Below are positions 52,801-60,690 of a stretch of 64,000 nt of DNA, piece by piece. Below the pieces are notes generated by a model. That model saw only the letters and a program-made list of their open reading frames with translations, did no database searches and was not told where the DNA came from. Both the position numbers and the translations under genes were made by a program. Every line of letters starts with the position of its first letter. Positions within the stretch are counted from its first letter, which is position 1. Location of the stretch: contig NZ_JOBH01000002.1 of NCBI RefSeq assembly GCF_000717745.1, positions 186,001 to 250,000 on the forward strand. Reading direction: 5' to 3'. The stretch comes from Streptomyces violens. GTDB lineage: Bacteria > Actinomycetota > Actinomycetes > Streptomycetales > Streptomycetaceae.

Positions 52801-53571
52801 CAGCGACTGTGCCAGCAGCGTGCTGCGGCGGTGCAGATCGGCATAGGTCAGGGTGGTGGTCCCGTGCACCACGGCGGGGTGGTCGGGCGATGCCTCGGCC
52901 CACTCGGCGAAGAGGGACTCGACCCGGCTGTCCTGCGGGTACGCGCAGGCCGTGTCGTTGAAGTGCGCCAAGAGCCTGGTGCGCTCGGCCGCGGACAGCG
53001 GGTCCAGTTCCTCGACGGGGCTCTGAGGGGCCTCGGCGGTGACGGCGAGAGCCGAGGCCAGATGGACGGCGTGGCGGGCGACCGCATCCGCGCGGCTCGC
53101 CTCAGGGTCGTGCCGTAGGCGGAGCAGAGGACGTCGGTTGCCCTCCACGAACTCGAGGACCAGCGGGCCGGAGGCAACGGAGCCCGCAGACGCCTCGTCC
53201 CGGCTGTGCACCAGGACAGGGAGCACCTGCGCGCCGGCTCTGTACGGCTCCGCGGCGTCGAGCGCCCGGCTCGCCGAACGCACCAGGTCGGCGAACCGGC
53301 ACCCGGCGTCGACCGTGAGCCGGACCAGAAGGTCCTCTCCACCGCGCACGACACGGAGCGAGAGGGCCCGCCGGCCGGTGTGGTGATGCAGCAGTGCCGC
53401 CCAGGCCGTCAGTACCTCCGGCGCTCCCACGCCGGACGGGCACTCGACGAGGAAGGGCTCCGAGGCCGTGGCCGACTCCCCCACCGGGCCGTACGCTCCG
53501 GCCGGCGCCGGGTCGGCCGGCCCGGGCAGCCAGTCCAGCAGCGGCTCTGCTTCGGTGTCCCGCTCGCTCAT
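49804..53571 (-). CDS. NRPS2: [half C]-A(Leu-like)-T-C
   Basis: A 1255-residue synthetase. The first 220 residues resemble only the C-lobe of a condensation domain. The A domain (YTSGTTG near 369; NGKVDRAALP near 703) gives pocket residues DAWFLGGVFK, nearest the leucine code DAWFLGNVVK, so an aliphatic residue is likely. T is near 757 (LGGSSLSATRL). A complete condensation domain follows, with DVHHLLTDGFS near 944 as the intact catalytic motif. The protein ends in an acidic tail, LTLDFDF, perhaps for docking. The ATG overlaps the NRPS3 stop as ATGA. NRPS1 begins 20 bases after its stop. Confidence 0.93.
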   Translation of the reverse strand: MSERDTEAEPLLDWLPGPADPAPAGAYGPVGESATASEPFLVECPSGVGAPEVLTAWAALLHHHTGRRALSLRVVRGGEDLLVRLTVDAGCRFADLVRSASRALDAAEPYRAGAQVLPVLVHSRDEASAGSVASGPLVLEFVEGNRRPLLRLRHDPEASRADAVARHAVHLASALAVTAEAPQSPVEELDPLSAAERTRLLAHFNDTACAYPQDSRVESLFAEWAEASPDHPAVVHGTTTLTYADLHRRSTLLAQSLRRGGLRSGEPVALLLSRTPDLVVGALAVLKAGGIYLPVDPDYPADRVSYLLKDSGAHHVLATTELIGRFSGAVGAVGAHGHVIAMDSQDWSAEPVAEEGVCEDAAAAAYLMYTSGTTGHPKGVMVPHRGIVRLVRGVDYVRLDPSVRMAQIGATGFDASVWEMWGALLCGGTLHILDRETFLDVEELKLALDSQGITTAFFTSALFNQLANEDPTVFRALRELLVGGDVLSTKHVRSVLRANPGLKLSNGYGPTENVVFSTCHPVTEPIGARVPIGRPLPNSTAYVLNQHRRPLPTGVPGELYVGSEGMGLGYHGRPELTERAFVPHPFEPGRVLYRTGDRVRQLADGSIDFLGRTDHQVKVRGFRVEPGEIENALLTHPDVRAAVVLARRRPESSDSYLCAYVSGDESLAPERLRAEIEPVLPPHMVPAHIVVMPVLPLTANGKVDRAALPEPEPVGIERSPDDGKAARDEIERALVAIWEDVLGVRGIGAEDTLDQLGGSSLSATRLSARVRRRFGVACSVSAVLAARTIAALADLVRGADGADADVEGPGPGLASERTPLSPQQRGIYIEQVKDQSGTEYNLPILVDLPGPADAGQLRATLAQLAARHEVLRTDIAVDEDGQPYQRVHDAIPVALDEVVLTAQEDPETWTEHWIRAFDPHRAPLWRAVLLRHRTGTRLILDVHHLLTDGFSLALLMEEWAALMSGETLPEAGVTYRDFAQWTAGPESRRLSEAQRAFWAETFGEPVRPLGLPTDLPRPPVRRTEGDCLHFTFGAKRSESARELARAEGVTTFHVLLAAYTAFLGRVTGSTDVTVGTPVSGRHLPGVDRAQGMFVNTLCLRLRPDPELSFRAHLRAVAEHALAAADHQDHPFDDVISLAGGRDFSRHPLFDTLFALQDTGLHQVDFLGGRPHWSLEATRRTIFDLNLQIEDAPEGFTARWAYATSLFLRPTVEMFRDELLTVLDAALANPDECLADLGRSPAVEQSAPELTLDFDF

Positions 53572-56525
53572 GCCTGGCCGCCTCCGTTCAGCACCCGTGC
53601 GAGGCCGCTCACCGTTGGGTTGAGGTACAGCTCACGCATGGGCAGCGCGGGAAGCCCTCGGTCACGCATGGCGGCTGCCACACGAACCGCGTACAGCGAG
53701 TTGCCGCCGAGTTCGAAGAAGTTGTCGTCAGGAGTGACGGGCACCCCCAGGACCGTCTCCCAGACCGCGGCCAGCGCAACTTCGAGATCGCCCTCGGCGG
53801 GCCCGTTCGTCCCGGTCTCGGCGGTCGGCACCGCCCGGTCGGCCGGCGCGGCCGATCCGGGTAGCGCCACCGGTGCGGCAGGCTCCGGGAGCTTGCGGGC
53901 GTCCAGCTTGCCGTTGGCGGTGAGCGGCAGCGCGGTCAGCGCCGTCACCGTCGTGGGCAGCATGTACTCGGGGAGCACCTTGGCCGCCCGTCGCCGTACC
54001 GCCTCCGTGTCCCCGGCTTCCAGCACCACGTACGCGTCGATGCGCACCCCTGCGGCATCCTTCACCGGGTCACCGCCCAGCACCACGGCGGCCGCCGTTA
54101 CCGACGGGTCGTCCAGCAGAACGTTGCGGATCTCGTCCAGCTCGATACGGAAACCGCGGACCTTGACCTGTGTGTCCAGCCGCCCCAGGTGTTCGAGCCG
54201 GCCATCGGGGCGCAGCCGGCCCCGGTCGCCGCTGCGGTACATGCGACCGCCGGTGAACGGGTCCTCCACAAAGCGCTGGGCAGTCAGTTCCGGACGCCCC
54301 AGATACTCCAGTGCGACGCCCTCGCCACCGACGTAGATCTCGCCGGGAACACCACAGGGCACGGGACGCCCGCGCTCGTCGAGGACGTAGAGGTACCAGC
54401 CGGGCATGGCCGGGCCCACCGAACGGGACCCCTCCATCGCCTCTCGGCGGGTCACGGTCTGAGCCGTCACGTGCACCGTGGTCTCGGTGATGCCGAACAT
54501 GTTGACCAGACGGCACCGCGTCTCGGGGTACTGATCGAACCAGGTGCGCAGGGCACGGGTGTCCAGCGGCTCGCCGCCGAAGACCACCAACCGGACCACA
54601 AGCCGGTCCGCCCGGTGCCGGTCCGCCTCCATCAGCTGGGAAAACGCCGAGGGGGTCTGGTTGAGCACGGTGACTCGCTCACGCACGAGCAGCTCGTGGA
54701 ACTCCTCCGGTGACCGGGATACCCAGTACGGCACGACGACCAACCGGGCGCCTGTGAGCAGCGGTCCCCAGATTTCCCAGACGGAGAAGTCGAATGCGCT
54801 GGAGTGGAAGAGCGTCCAGGTATCGTCGGCACCGAGACGGAAGTCCTCGCGCGTGGCAGCCAGCAGAGCGACGACGTTACGGTGCGGCACCACTACGCCC
54901 TTCGGGCGGCCCGTGGAGCCCGAGGTGTAGATGATGTACGCGGCCTCCTCCGGGCTCCGTCGCACCCCCGCACCGTCGATGGCCCCACCGTCGTACGCCT
55001 CGAGCTCGTCGGGCCGGATCCTCCGCAGCCGCTCGCCTCCGGGGAAGTCCGCCAGCTCTGTGACGACGACACGCAGCGCCGCGTCCTCAGCGGTGTATGC
55101 CAGCCGGTCGGCCGGGTAGGCGGGGTCCATGGGGACGTAGACCGCGTCGGCCTTGAGCACCGCCAGCATGGTGACCACAAGGTCGAGCGAACGCTCGAGG
55201 CAGACGCCGACCCGCTCGCCTGCCTCCACGCCGTTGGCACGCAGCGCGGCAGCGAAGCGATCGGCCCGCTCGTTCATCTCCGCGTAGGTCAGCGACTGCT
55301 CCTCGCACGTCAGCGCGAGAGCGGTCGGGTGAGCTGCGGCCTGGGCGGCGAACACCTCATCGATGCGGTCAGGGCGCCAGTCGAGGGACTTCACGGGCCG
55401 ACCGAGAGCGACCATCTGCTGCCGCTCGGCTTCGTCCAGCAGCTCGACATCGGCGGGGGCCAGCTCTTCGTCCGCGGCGCTGAGCTGCTCGTAGACACGG
55501 GCCACATGGCGCGCGAAGCGCGTCGCCGAGTCTTCGTCCACATCCTTGATCTGGTAGTGGACCGTCAGCTGGAGAGCTCCGTCACCCGTGCGGGTCGGGA
55601 CGGCGGTCAGGGGGAACAGAGCCGTCTGGCAGGGGAGATACGAGCCGCCCTGTGCCTCCAGCGCATCGCCGAGGACACCCGCGAGCACTCGGCCTCCGGC
55701 CTCCGCGACGAGTTCGGCATAGCGCGTTCGGTCGCACCATCCTCCGTCCCCGCCCAGGATCCGGCCTGCCTCGGCCACCAGTTCGACGGCGCTGCGCGCC
55801 CCGGACATGTCCAATGCGAGCAGCGCACCGGCATCGAAGGCGCCCAGTGCTCCTACGGGCCGTTCCGGGAATCCGGCCAGCGCGCCGAGAACCGGCGTGT
55901 CCTGATTCTCGTAGCGGCTCAGGACCAGCCCGACCGCCACTGCGACCGTGGCGAGCACGTCGGCCTGCGTCCCGTGGAGCGGCACGGCGACGATCCCCGT
56001 CCGGTAGCCCGCGGCGCCGTCCCCGACCGCCCACTCCACCCGGCCGCAGTAGTCCGCTTCCCGCCACCCCTTGAGCGCCTCGCTGTCCGGGGCGACCGCG
56101 CTCGCTTCCTTGAGATCGAACCGGTCCCGGGAGGCATCGCCGGTGACCACATCGGCCATGGACCGCAGCGACCGGGCATCGAAGCGCGAACGGTGGGCGA
56201 CCAGCACCAGGTCGCAGGGCCCGTCAGCGTACTGGAGCAGGACCGCGCGCAGCCCGCCCCCCTCCGCATGCACCGGGCGGTACAGCTCCGACCGCAGGCG
56301 GCGCTGCGCCGTCGGAGAGCCGGAGGCGACCGGTACATGCTCGGTCCACAGCCGGGGAAGCCGGCCGGCATCGGCCTCCCCCCAAGTTCGAGCCGCGTCG
56401 TCGAAGGCTCGGGCCAGCTGGGCGGCGTCAGCACCGTCGGGCAACCGCACACTCCAGGCGTGGCAGTGCGCTGAGGGTGGGCAGTCGGCCGGAATGAGAA
56501 GAGTAGAGGCGGCGGAACGGGACAC
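53568..56525 (-). CDS. NRPS3: degenerate C-A(Thr)-T
   Basis: A 985-residue synthetase. The N-terminal 380 residues align with a condensation fold, but the active-site segment reads AHRSRFDARS near 109: the second His is Arg and the Gly is Ala, so catalysis is doubtful. The A domain (YTSGSTG near 532, NMFGITETTVHVT near 677, NGKLDARKLP near 873) has pocket residues DFWNVGMVHK, the threonine code. T is near 940 (LGGNSLYAVRV). The GTG at 56525 follows GGAG by eight bases and gives the conserved length. It is the first NRPS gene of the operon; no MbtH-like gene accompanies it. Confidence 0.92.
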   Translation of the reverse strand: MSRSAASTLLIPADCPPSAHCHAWSVRLPDGADAAQLARAFDDAARTWGEADAGRLPRLWTEHVPVASGSPTAQRRLRSELYRPVHAEGGGLRAVLLQYADGPCDLVLVAHRSRFDARSLRSMADVVTGDASRDRFDLKEASAVAPDSEALKGWREADYCGRVEWAVGDGAAGYRTGIVAVPLHGTQADVLATVAVAVGLVLSRYENQDTPVLGALAGFPERPVGALGAFDAGALLALDMSGARSAVELVAEAGRILGGDGGWCDRTRYAELVAEAGGRVLAGVLGDALEAQGGSYLPCQTALFPLTAVPTRTGDGALQLTVHYQIKDVDEDSATRFARHVARVYEQLSAADEELAPADVELLDEAERQQMVALGRPVKSLDWRPDRIDEVFAAQAAAHPTALALTCEEQSLTYAEMNERADRFAAALRANGVEAGERVGVCLERSLDLVVTMLAVLKADAVYVPMDPAYPADRLAYTAEDAALRVVVTELADFPGGERLRRIRPDELEAYDGGAIDGAGVRRSPEEAAYIIYTSGSTGRPKGVVVPHRNVVALLAATREDFRLGADDTWTLFHSSAFDFSVWEIWGPLLTGARLVVVPYWVSRSPEEFHELLVRERVTVLNQTPSAFSQLMEADRHRADRLVVRLVVFGGEPLDTRALRTWFDQYPETRCRLVNMFGITETTVHVTAQTVTRREAMEGSRSVGPAMPGWYLYVLDERGRPVPCGVPGEIYVGGEGVALEYLGRPELTAQRFVEDPFTGGRMYRSGDRGRLRPDGRLEHLGRLDTQVKVRGFRIELDEIRNVLLDDPSVTAAAVVLGGDPVKDAAGVRIDAYVVLEAGDTEAVRRRAAKVLPEYMLPTTVTALTALPLTANGKLDARKLPEPAAPVALPGSAAPADRAVPTAETGTNGPAEGDLEVALAAVWETVLGVPVTPDDNFFELGGNSLYAVRVAAAMRDRGLPALPMRELYLNPTVSGLARVLNGGGQA

Positions 56526-56622
56526 GGCACGATCTCCAGTGCAGAAGTGGTTCAAGGTCCGTCAAGCGGCAGACCGGCTCGGTGGGCGGCGGTCGGCGCG
56601 GGCGAACGTCGGCGGACGGGCG

Positions 56623-57453
56623 TCAGCGTGCGGTGAAGCCTCCGTCAACCGTGAGGACGCTGCCGGTGACCTGTCGAGACTCGTCGGAAGCCAGCCATAC
56701 CGCTGCCGAAGCGATGTCGTCGGGCTCGATGAGTGCGTTCATCGGCTGCGCCTGCACGAAGGTCTCCTCGTGCTCGGACACGGGCACATCGAGCGAGCGG
56801 GCGATCTCCGACAGCATTCTCCCCTCGACCTGTGAGTCGTCCCTGACCGAGCCGGGGCACAGCGCGTTGACCCGTACCTTGCGGGGGGCGTAGTCGAGGG
56901 CGGCCGCTTTCGTCAGGCCCACAAGACCGTGCTTGGCAGCGACGTAGCCGGCGAAGTGCCGATAGCCGACGAGACCGGCCGTGGAGGCGACGTTGACGAT
57001 GCTGCCGGAGCGCTGCTCGGCCATGAGACCACCCACGGCTCGGATCGTGCGCCATGCGCCGGAGAGATCGACATCGATCATCAGCTGCCACTCGTCCTCG
57101 TCGATCTCGTGCGCCGCCTTGCCCGAGGGCGCGGCGATGCCCGCGTTGTTGACGAGAACATCGATGCGGCCGAATCGCTCCACCGCCGTGGCCACCGCCG
57201 TCTCGACCTCGGGCATCTCCCGTACGTCCGTCTGACGGGCCAACACAGAAACGCCGAGCTCACGGCAGAGTTGGGCGGTGTACTCGAGCTGACTGGCCGA
57301 GCCCAGCGGGTAGGGCACCCCGGACAGGTCCTGTGCGATGTCGAGCAGAACCAGGTCCGCCCCTTCCCGTGCGAACGCGAGAGCACTTGCACGCCCCAGC
57401 CCGCGGGCCGCACCGGTGATGACTGCGGTCTTGCCGGACAAACGCATTGTCAT
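56623..57453 (-). CDS. SDR dehydrogenase with mycofactocin-type insertion
   Basis: A 276-residue SDR: TGAARGLGRA cofactor motif, NNAGIA, the Ser in NVASTAGLVGYRH and GYVAAKHGLVGL with Tyr and Lys. After strand two it carries an insertion (DLSGVPYPLGSASQLEYTAQL), the feature that separates mycofactocin-associated SDRs, which hold NAD(H) tightly, from ordinary ones. Its ATG shares one base with the upstream thioesterase stop (TGATG), and GGAGAG precedes it. Within the NRPS operon it could oxidise or reduce a building block or the released peptide. Confidence 0.88.
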   Translation of the reverse strand: MTMRLSGKTAVITGAARGLGRASALAFAREGADLVLLDIAQDLSGVPYPLGSASQLEYTAQLCRELGVSVLARQTDVREMPEVETAVATAVERFGRIDVLVNNAGIAAPSGKAAHEIDEDEWQLMIDVDLSGAWRTIRAVGGLMAEQRSGSIVNVASTAGLVGYRHFAGYVAAKHGLVGLTKAAALDYAPRKVRVNALCPGSVRDDSQVEGRMLSEIARSLDVPVSEHEETFVQAQPMNALIEPDDIASAAVWLASDESRQVTGSVLTVDGGFTAR

Positions 57454-58163
57454 CAGCTCTCCGTCGCCGAGAGCTTGGCACCTATCAGCTGCAGCAGATC
57501 AGCAGAACCGTCGGCCAGGTACATATGACCACCGTCGAGCTCCGCGGTGGTGAACGTACCGGTCGTGGCCTGCTCCCACTGTGCGATCTGCGCCGCATCC
57601 ACCAGCTCGTCCTCGCGGCCTCGCAGCGAGGTGATCGACGCAGACAACGGCTTGTCAGAGGCAGGCCTGTAACTCTCATGCATCTCGACGTCCGCCCGCA
57701 GCATGGGCAGCAGGAGTTCCCGCATTTCCGGATTCTCCAGAGCAGGGTGTGAGTAGCCGGCGAAGCGGCGCACCTGCGCCAGGAAACCTTCGTCGTCCAG
57801 ACCAGTGGCCCGGCTCTCCCTCCCGTTCCACGGCCCTGGGGAGCCGCTCACGAACAGGTGAGCCAGCCGCACACCCTCCATGCCACTGAGCTGGTGCGCC
57901 AGCTCGTATGCCAGCACCGCTCCAAGGCTGTGTCCAAAGAGGGCCACTCGGGCGGAGCCGTCAATCTGTTCCATCACCCACGAGCTTGCCTCTTCCGCGG
58001 CACGTGCGGCATCCGTGTGAGGGGCATCGATGAAGCGCTCCTCACGGCCGGGCAGCTGCACCGGCAGGATGCTCAATCCCTCGGGCACATGCTGTTGCCA
58101 CTCCTTGAAGAAGGATGCGCCGGCACCGGCAAAAGGCAGGCAAATGAGATATGTCGGTTCCAC
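57453..58163 (-). CDS. type II thioesterase
   Basis: A 236-residue alpha/beta hydrolase of the NRPS-editing type. It opens ICLPFAGAGASFFKEW; the nucleophile is in ALFGHSLGAVLAYEL, the catalytic Asp in the REDELVD region and the His in LDGGHMYL. Such enzymes free carrier domains from misloaded acyl groups. The GTG at 58163 has GAGAGG. A second type II thioesterase lies directly upstream, which is unusual for a three-protein NRPS system. Confidence 0.92.
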   Translation of the reverse strand: MEPTYLICLPFAGAGASFFKEWQQHVPEGLSILPVQLPGREERFIDAPHTDAARAAEEASSWVMEQIDGSARVALFGHSLGAVLAYELAHQLSGMEGVRLAHLFVSGSPGPWNGRESRATGLDDEGFLAQVRRFAGYSHPALENPEMRELLLPMLRADVEMHESYRPASDKPLSASITSLRGREDELVDAAQIAQWEQATTGTFTTAELDGGHMYLADGSADLLQLIGAKLSATES

Positions 58164-58233
58164 GGACGAACCTCTCGTTCAGTCGTCAGGGTGCGGCAGG
58201 AACGCCTGCCGTGCGTGAGGGAGTGCGGTCTAC

Positions 58234-59004
58234 TCAGAGACCGGAGTCAGAGGCACCGGATGGCGCTGCGACGAGCTCCAAGGCTGCGGAGATCTCGCTT
58301 GCGACAGCGGCAGCGTTCGCCTCGTCGAGCAGGTAGAAGTGCCCTCCGGGGAAGGTTTTGACCTGTACACCGGAATTCACGTGGGCATGCCATGAGGCCA
58401 GCTGGTCGACGGACACCAAGCGGTCTTGCATACCACCGAGGATCCGCACCGGGACGGCGAGCTTGCCCTTCAGGTTCTGTTGACCCAAGCGCGCACCCAA
58501 CTGCAGATCCGAGCGGAGCAGTCCGAGTACGTATGCACGCCAGGTGGGGTCCGCCAGCAGTTCGCGAGGGGTCCCTTCGCCCAGCTCGACGATCCGCAGA
58601 AGGTCAGCGTCGGCCCATTCGTCCGGCCGCTCGATCCGGGACCCGCCAGGAAGTTGCGCACTGATCACCAGCCCTGAGCAGAGGGCCGGATCAGCAAGGG
58701 CCAAGGCGACTGCGACGGAGCCACCCAAGCTGTGCCCGAAGAAGACCGTAGGGCATGGCTTGAGGCCGGAAAGTTCCTGCCGGACCGCGCCAACCAGATT
58801 GGACGGATCAACCTCGACCGATTCTGCGAAGCGCCGCTCTCGCCCCGGGAGAGTCACGCCGAGAACTTCATACGCTCCGGGGAGCTGCTCCACCACGGGG
58901 GCCAACGCATTGGGGCCCGCACCGGAATGGGGGAACACGACGACGCGACCAGCAGGCTGATGCGGCCGCGGCCGTAACGGCGCGATCCAGAAACTATCGG
59001 ACAC
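58234..59004 (-). CDS. second type II thioesterase
   Basis: A 256-residue relative of the preceding protein but clearly distinct: VVFPHSGAGPNALAPVVEQL, the nucleophile in FFGHSLGGSVAVALALAD, the Asp in GGMQDRLVSVDQL and the His in FPGGHFYLLDEANA. Both thioesterases keep Ser, unlike the terminal TE of NRPS1. It is the first gene of the minus-strand biosynthetic operon; the GTG start has only a weak ribosome site. The 250-base gap upstream separates it from the divergent LuxR-type regulator. Confidence 0.9.
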   Translation of the reverse strand: MSDSFWIAPLRPRPHQPAGRVVVFPHSGAGPNALAPVVEQLPGAYEVLGVTLPGRERRFAESVEVDPSNLVGAVRQELSGLKPCPTVFFGHSLGGSVAVALALADPALCSGLVISAQLPGGSRIERPDEWADADLLRIVELGEGTPRELLADPTWRAYVLGLLRSDLQLGARLGQQNLKGKLAVPVRILGGMQDRLVSVDQLASWHAHVNSGVQVKTFPGGHFYLLDEANAAAVASEISAALELVAAPSGASDSGL

Positions 59005-59181
59005 CGGGCGCTACCCCCAGCCCAGATCGCGGACCGTTGCCGCTTCCGCGGCCATCCGCGGGCGAACGGCGGGCTGGGCACGCCCAGGGAGACGAGAAGT
59101 GATCATGGATCGTCCAAACGTGATGCGAGTGTGCGGCCCTTGTGGGGCGGCACCAACGTAAGCATCCGGAGACGAAAGGCC

Positions 59182-59254
59182 AAGATTCAAAGGCTGTCAT
59201 GTTTCCGCCATCCGAAACACGACAGGGAACAAACATGGACTAAGATTCAGGTTC
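59182..59254. promoter_or_regulatory. divergent promoter region with dyad and direct repeats
   Basis: TGTTTC (59200-59205) and GAAACA (59214-59219) form a dyad with an 8-base gap. AAGATTCA occurs at 59182-59189 and again at 59242-59249, and the second copy overlaps TAAGAT, a plausible -10 box nine bases before the regulator GTG. These are candidate sites for the LuxR-type regulator controlling itself and the NRPS operon. Confidence 0.4.
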
Positions 59255-60388
59255 GTGACCATCCGTGAACCTAACGGCATACCTGGGCTTACACCTCGTG
59301 AAGTCGACATCTACATCCAGGCATGCGGCGACGGGAATGTTTGCGTAAGCAATCTCGAAGCTCGATCCGGCCTGCCCCGCACAGAAGTGCGGGCGGCGGT
59401 CGACCGCTTGCTCGCCCTGCGCCTCCTGCGGGGTGAAGGCAGCGAAGGCCCCTTCAGTGTGGTGCCACCTGAAAGCGCGAAAACGCAACTGATCACACCA
59501 GCACTTCAGGAACTTCGTCGCCGCGAAGACCAGGTGGATGCGCTTCGCATCACCTTCGACAGCCTCGCGGACGTATACGAATCCGCCTCCAGGGAACGCC
59601 TGCAGAGCACGGGGGGAGCACGTGAGGAGATACACGACCTCGCTGACGTGCGTGAAGCGATCACTGGCCTCGCTGCGGAGTGCGTGTCGGAGGTGCTGGC
59701 TTCGCAGCCCGGTGGAGCACGGCCCCCGGAAGTGCTGTACGAGTCGCTGGCCAGGACGAGTCAGCTCTTGGCGCGCGGCGTCCGGATGCGGACCCTGTAC
59801 CAGCACAGTGCACGTTTCGACAGAGCCACCACGGCACACGTTGAATGCTTAACTGCGGCGGGTGCGCAGGTACGCACATCGGCCGTCGGATTCGCACAAC
59901 TCATCGTGTTCGACAAGCAGAAGGCTCTGATGCCACTGCGCAACCGCCCTCAAGGCGCGGTACTGGTACGGGACCCCAGCGTTGTCGACTTCGCAGTCGC
60001 GGGGTTCGAGCACGCCTGGTCGGCAGCGTCCCCGTTCCCGCTTCGTCATAGCCGTCACCTCGTAGCCAAGACCTCAGAAGACACCAGACTCAGCATCATG
60101 CGACTGTTGGTGGACGGTGAGGAAGACAAGAAGATCGCTGCACGGCTCGGAATGTCGCTGCGGAGCTGCCAACGCCACATTTCCGAGATCATGAAGCGCC
60201 TCGGCGCCCGCAATCGATTGCACGCCGGCTATCTGATCCACGAGCGCGGTCTCTTGGAGGAGCTGGCCATCGATAGGGCCCAGCCCACGACTCACGGTGG
60301 CGAGACGCTACGGCCATATCCGGTGAGTAAAATTCATCGGCCCTTTGCCAACCCGCCAAGCCCGGTGGGGGCGTTGGACGGTGGGTAA
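59255..60388 (+). CDS. TrmB-like / LuxR-type pathway regulator
   Basis: A 377-residue regulator. The N-terminus contains a TrmB-type winged-helix-like segment (LTPREVDIYIQACGDGNVCVSNLEARSGLPRTEVRAAVDRLLALRLLRG). A middle PLD-like domain follows. The LuxR helix-turn-helix is at about 285-340 (LSIMRLLVDGEEDKKIAARLGMSLRSCQRHISEIMKRLGARNRLHAGYLIHERGLL). This architecture is common among cluster-situated regulators in Streptomyces. The GTG at 59255 lies nine bases after a TAAGAT -10-like box, so a leaderless mRNA is possible. It is divergent from the NRPS operon. Confidence 0.88.
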   Translation: MTIREPNGIPGLTPREVDIYIQACGDGNVCVSNLEARSGLPRTEVRAAVDRLLALRLLRGEGSEGPFSVVPPESAKTQLITPALQELRRREDQVDALRITFDSLADVYESASRERLQSTGGAREEIHDLADVREAITGLAAECVSEVLASQPGGARPPEVLYESLARTSQLLARGVRMRTLYQHSARFDRATTAHVECLTAAGAQVRTSAVGFAQLIVFDKQKALMPLRNRPQGAVLVRDPSVVDFAVAGFEHAWSAASPFPLRHSRHLVAKTSEDTRLSIMRLLVDGEEDKKIAARLGMSLRSCQRHISEIMKRLGARNRLHAGYLIHERGLLEELAIDRAQPTTHGGETLRPYPVSKIHRPFANPPSPVGALDGG

Positions 60389-60597
60389 GTGTGGTCGGGC
60401 ACAGCGTGGCAATACGCGACGGTCCTCGCACGGCATCGTCTGCGCGACTGGCGGGCCATGCTTCGGGTACGCCTGCACGGCCGTCTCGGACCGCCATCTG
60501 TCGTCAGGGAGCCCAGAGTAGCGGCGGAGTCCAGCGCCCTACCCGCCCCTCCTGGTCACCGGGGCCTCGGCGCCCTGCGCCGAGGTTGGGTGCCTCG

Positions 60598-60672
60598 ATG
60601 CCGGTCATCGTGGAGTACAAGCGCTCCCGCGATCAGAACGTCTTCTCTGAACTACTGACCTTCAATGCGTGA
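60598..60672 (+). pseudogene. fragment of a PD-(D/E)xK nuclease-like (DUF91/DUF5655) protein
   Basis: A 24-codon stretch, MPVIVEYKRSRDQNVFSELL and onward, resembles the core of DUF91/DUF5655 proteins, whose VIEYKR motif belongs to the nuclease fold. The rest of the domain is missing in both directions. It lies next to the IS630-type remnant, which may have cut the gene. The remainder of 60389-60690 shows no recognisable gene. Confidence 0.4.
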
Positions 60673-60690
60673 CGTCGTTGTGAGGTCGGG

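Noticed and set aside
41521..60388. An MbtH-like protein gene in the NRPS cluster
   Set aside because: No 60-80 residue frame with the conserved Trp pattern was found; any MbtH partner must be encoded elsewhere.
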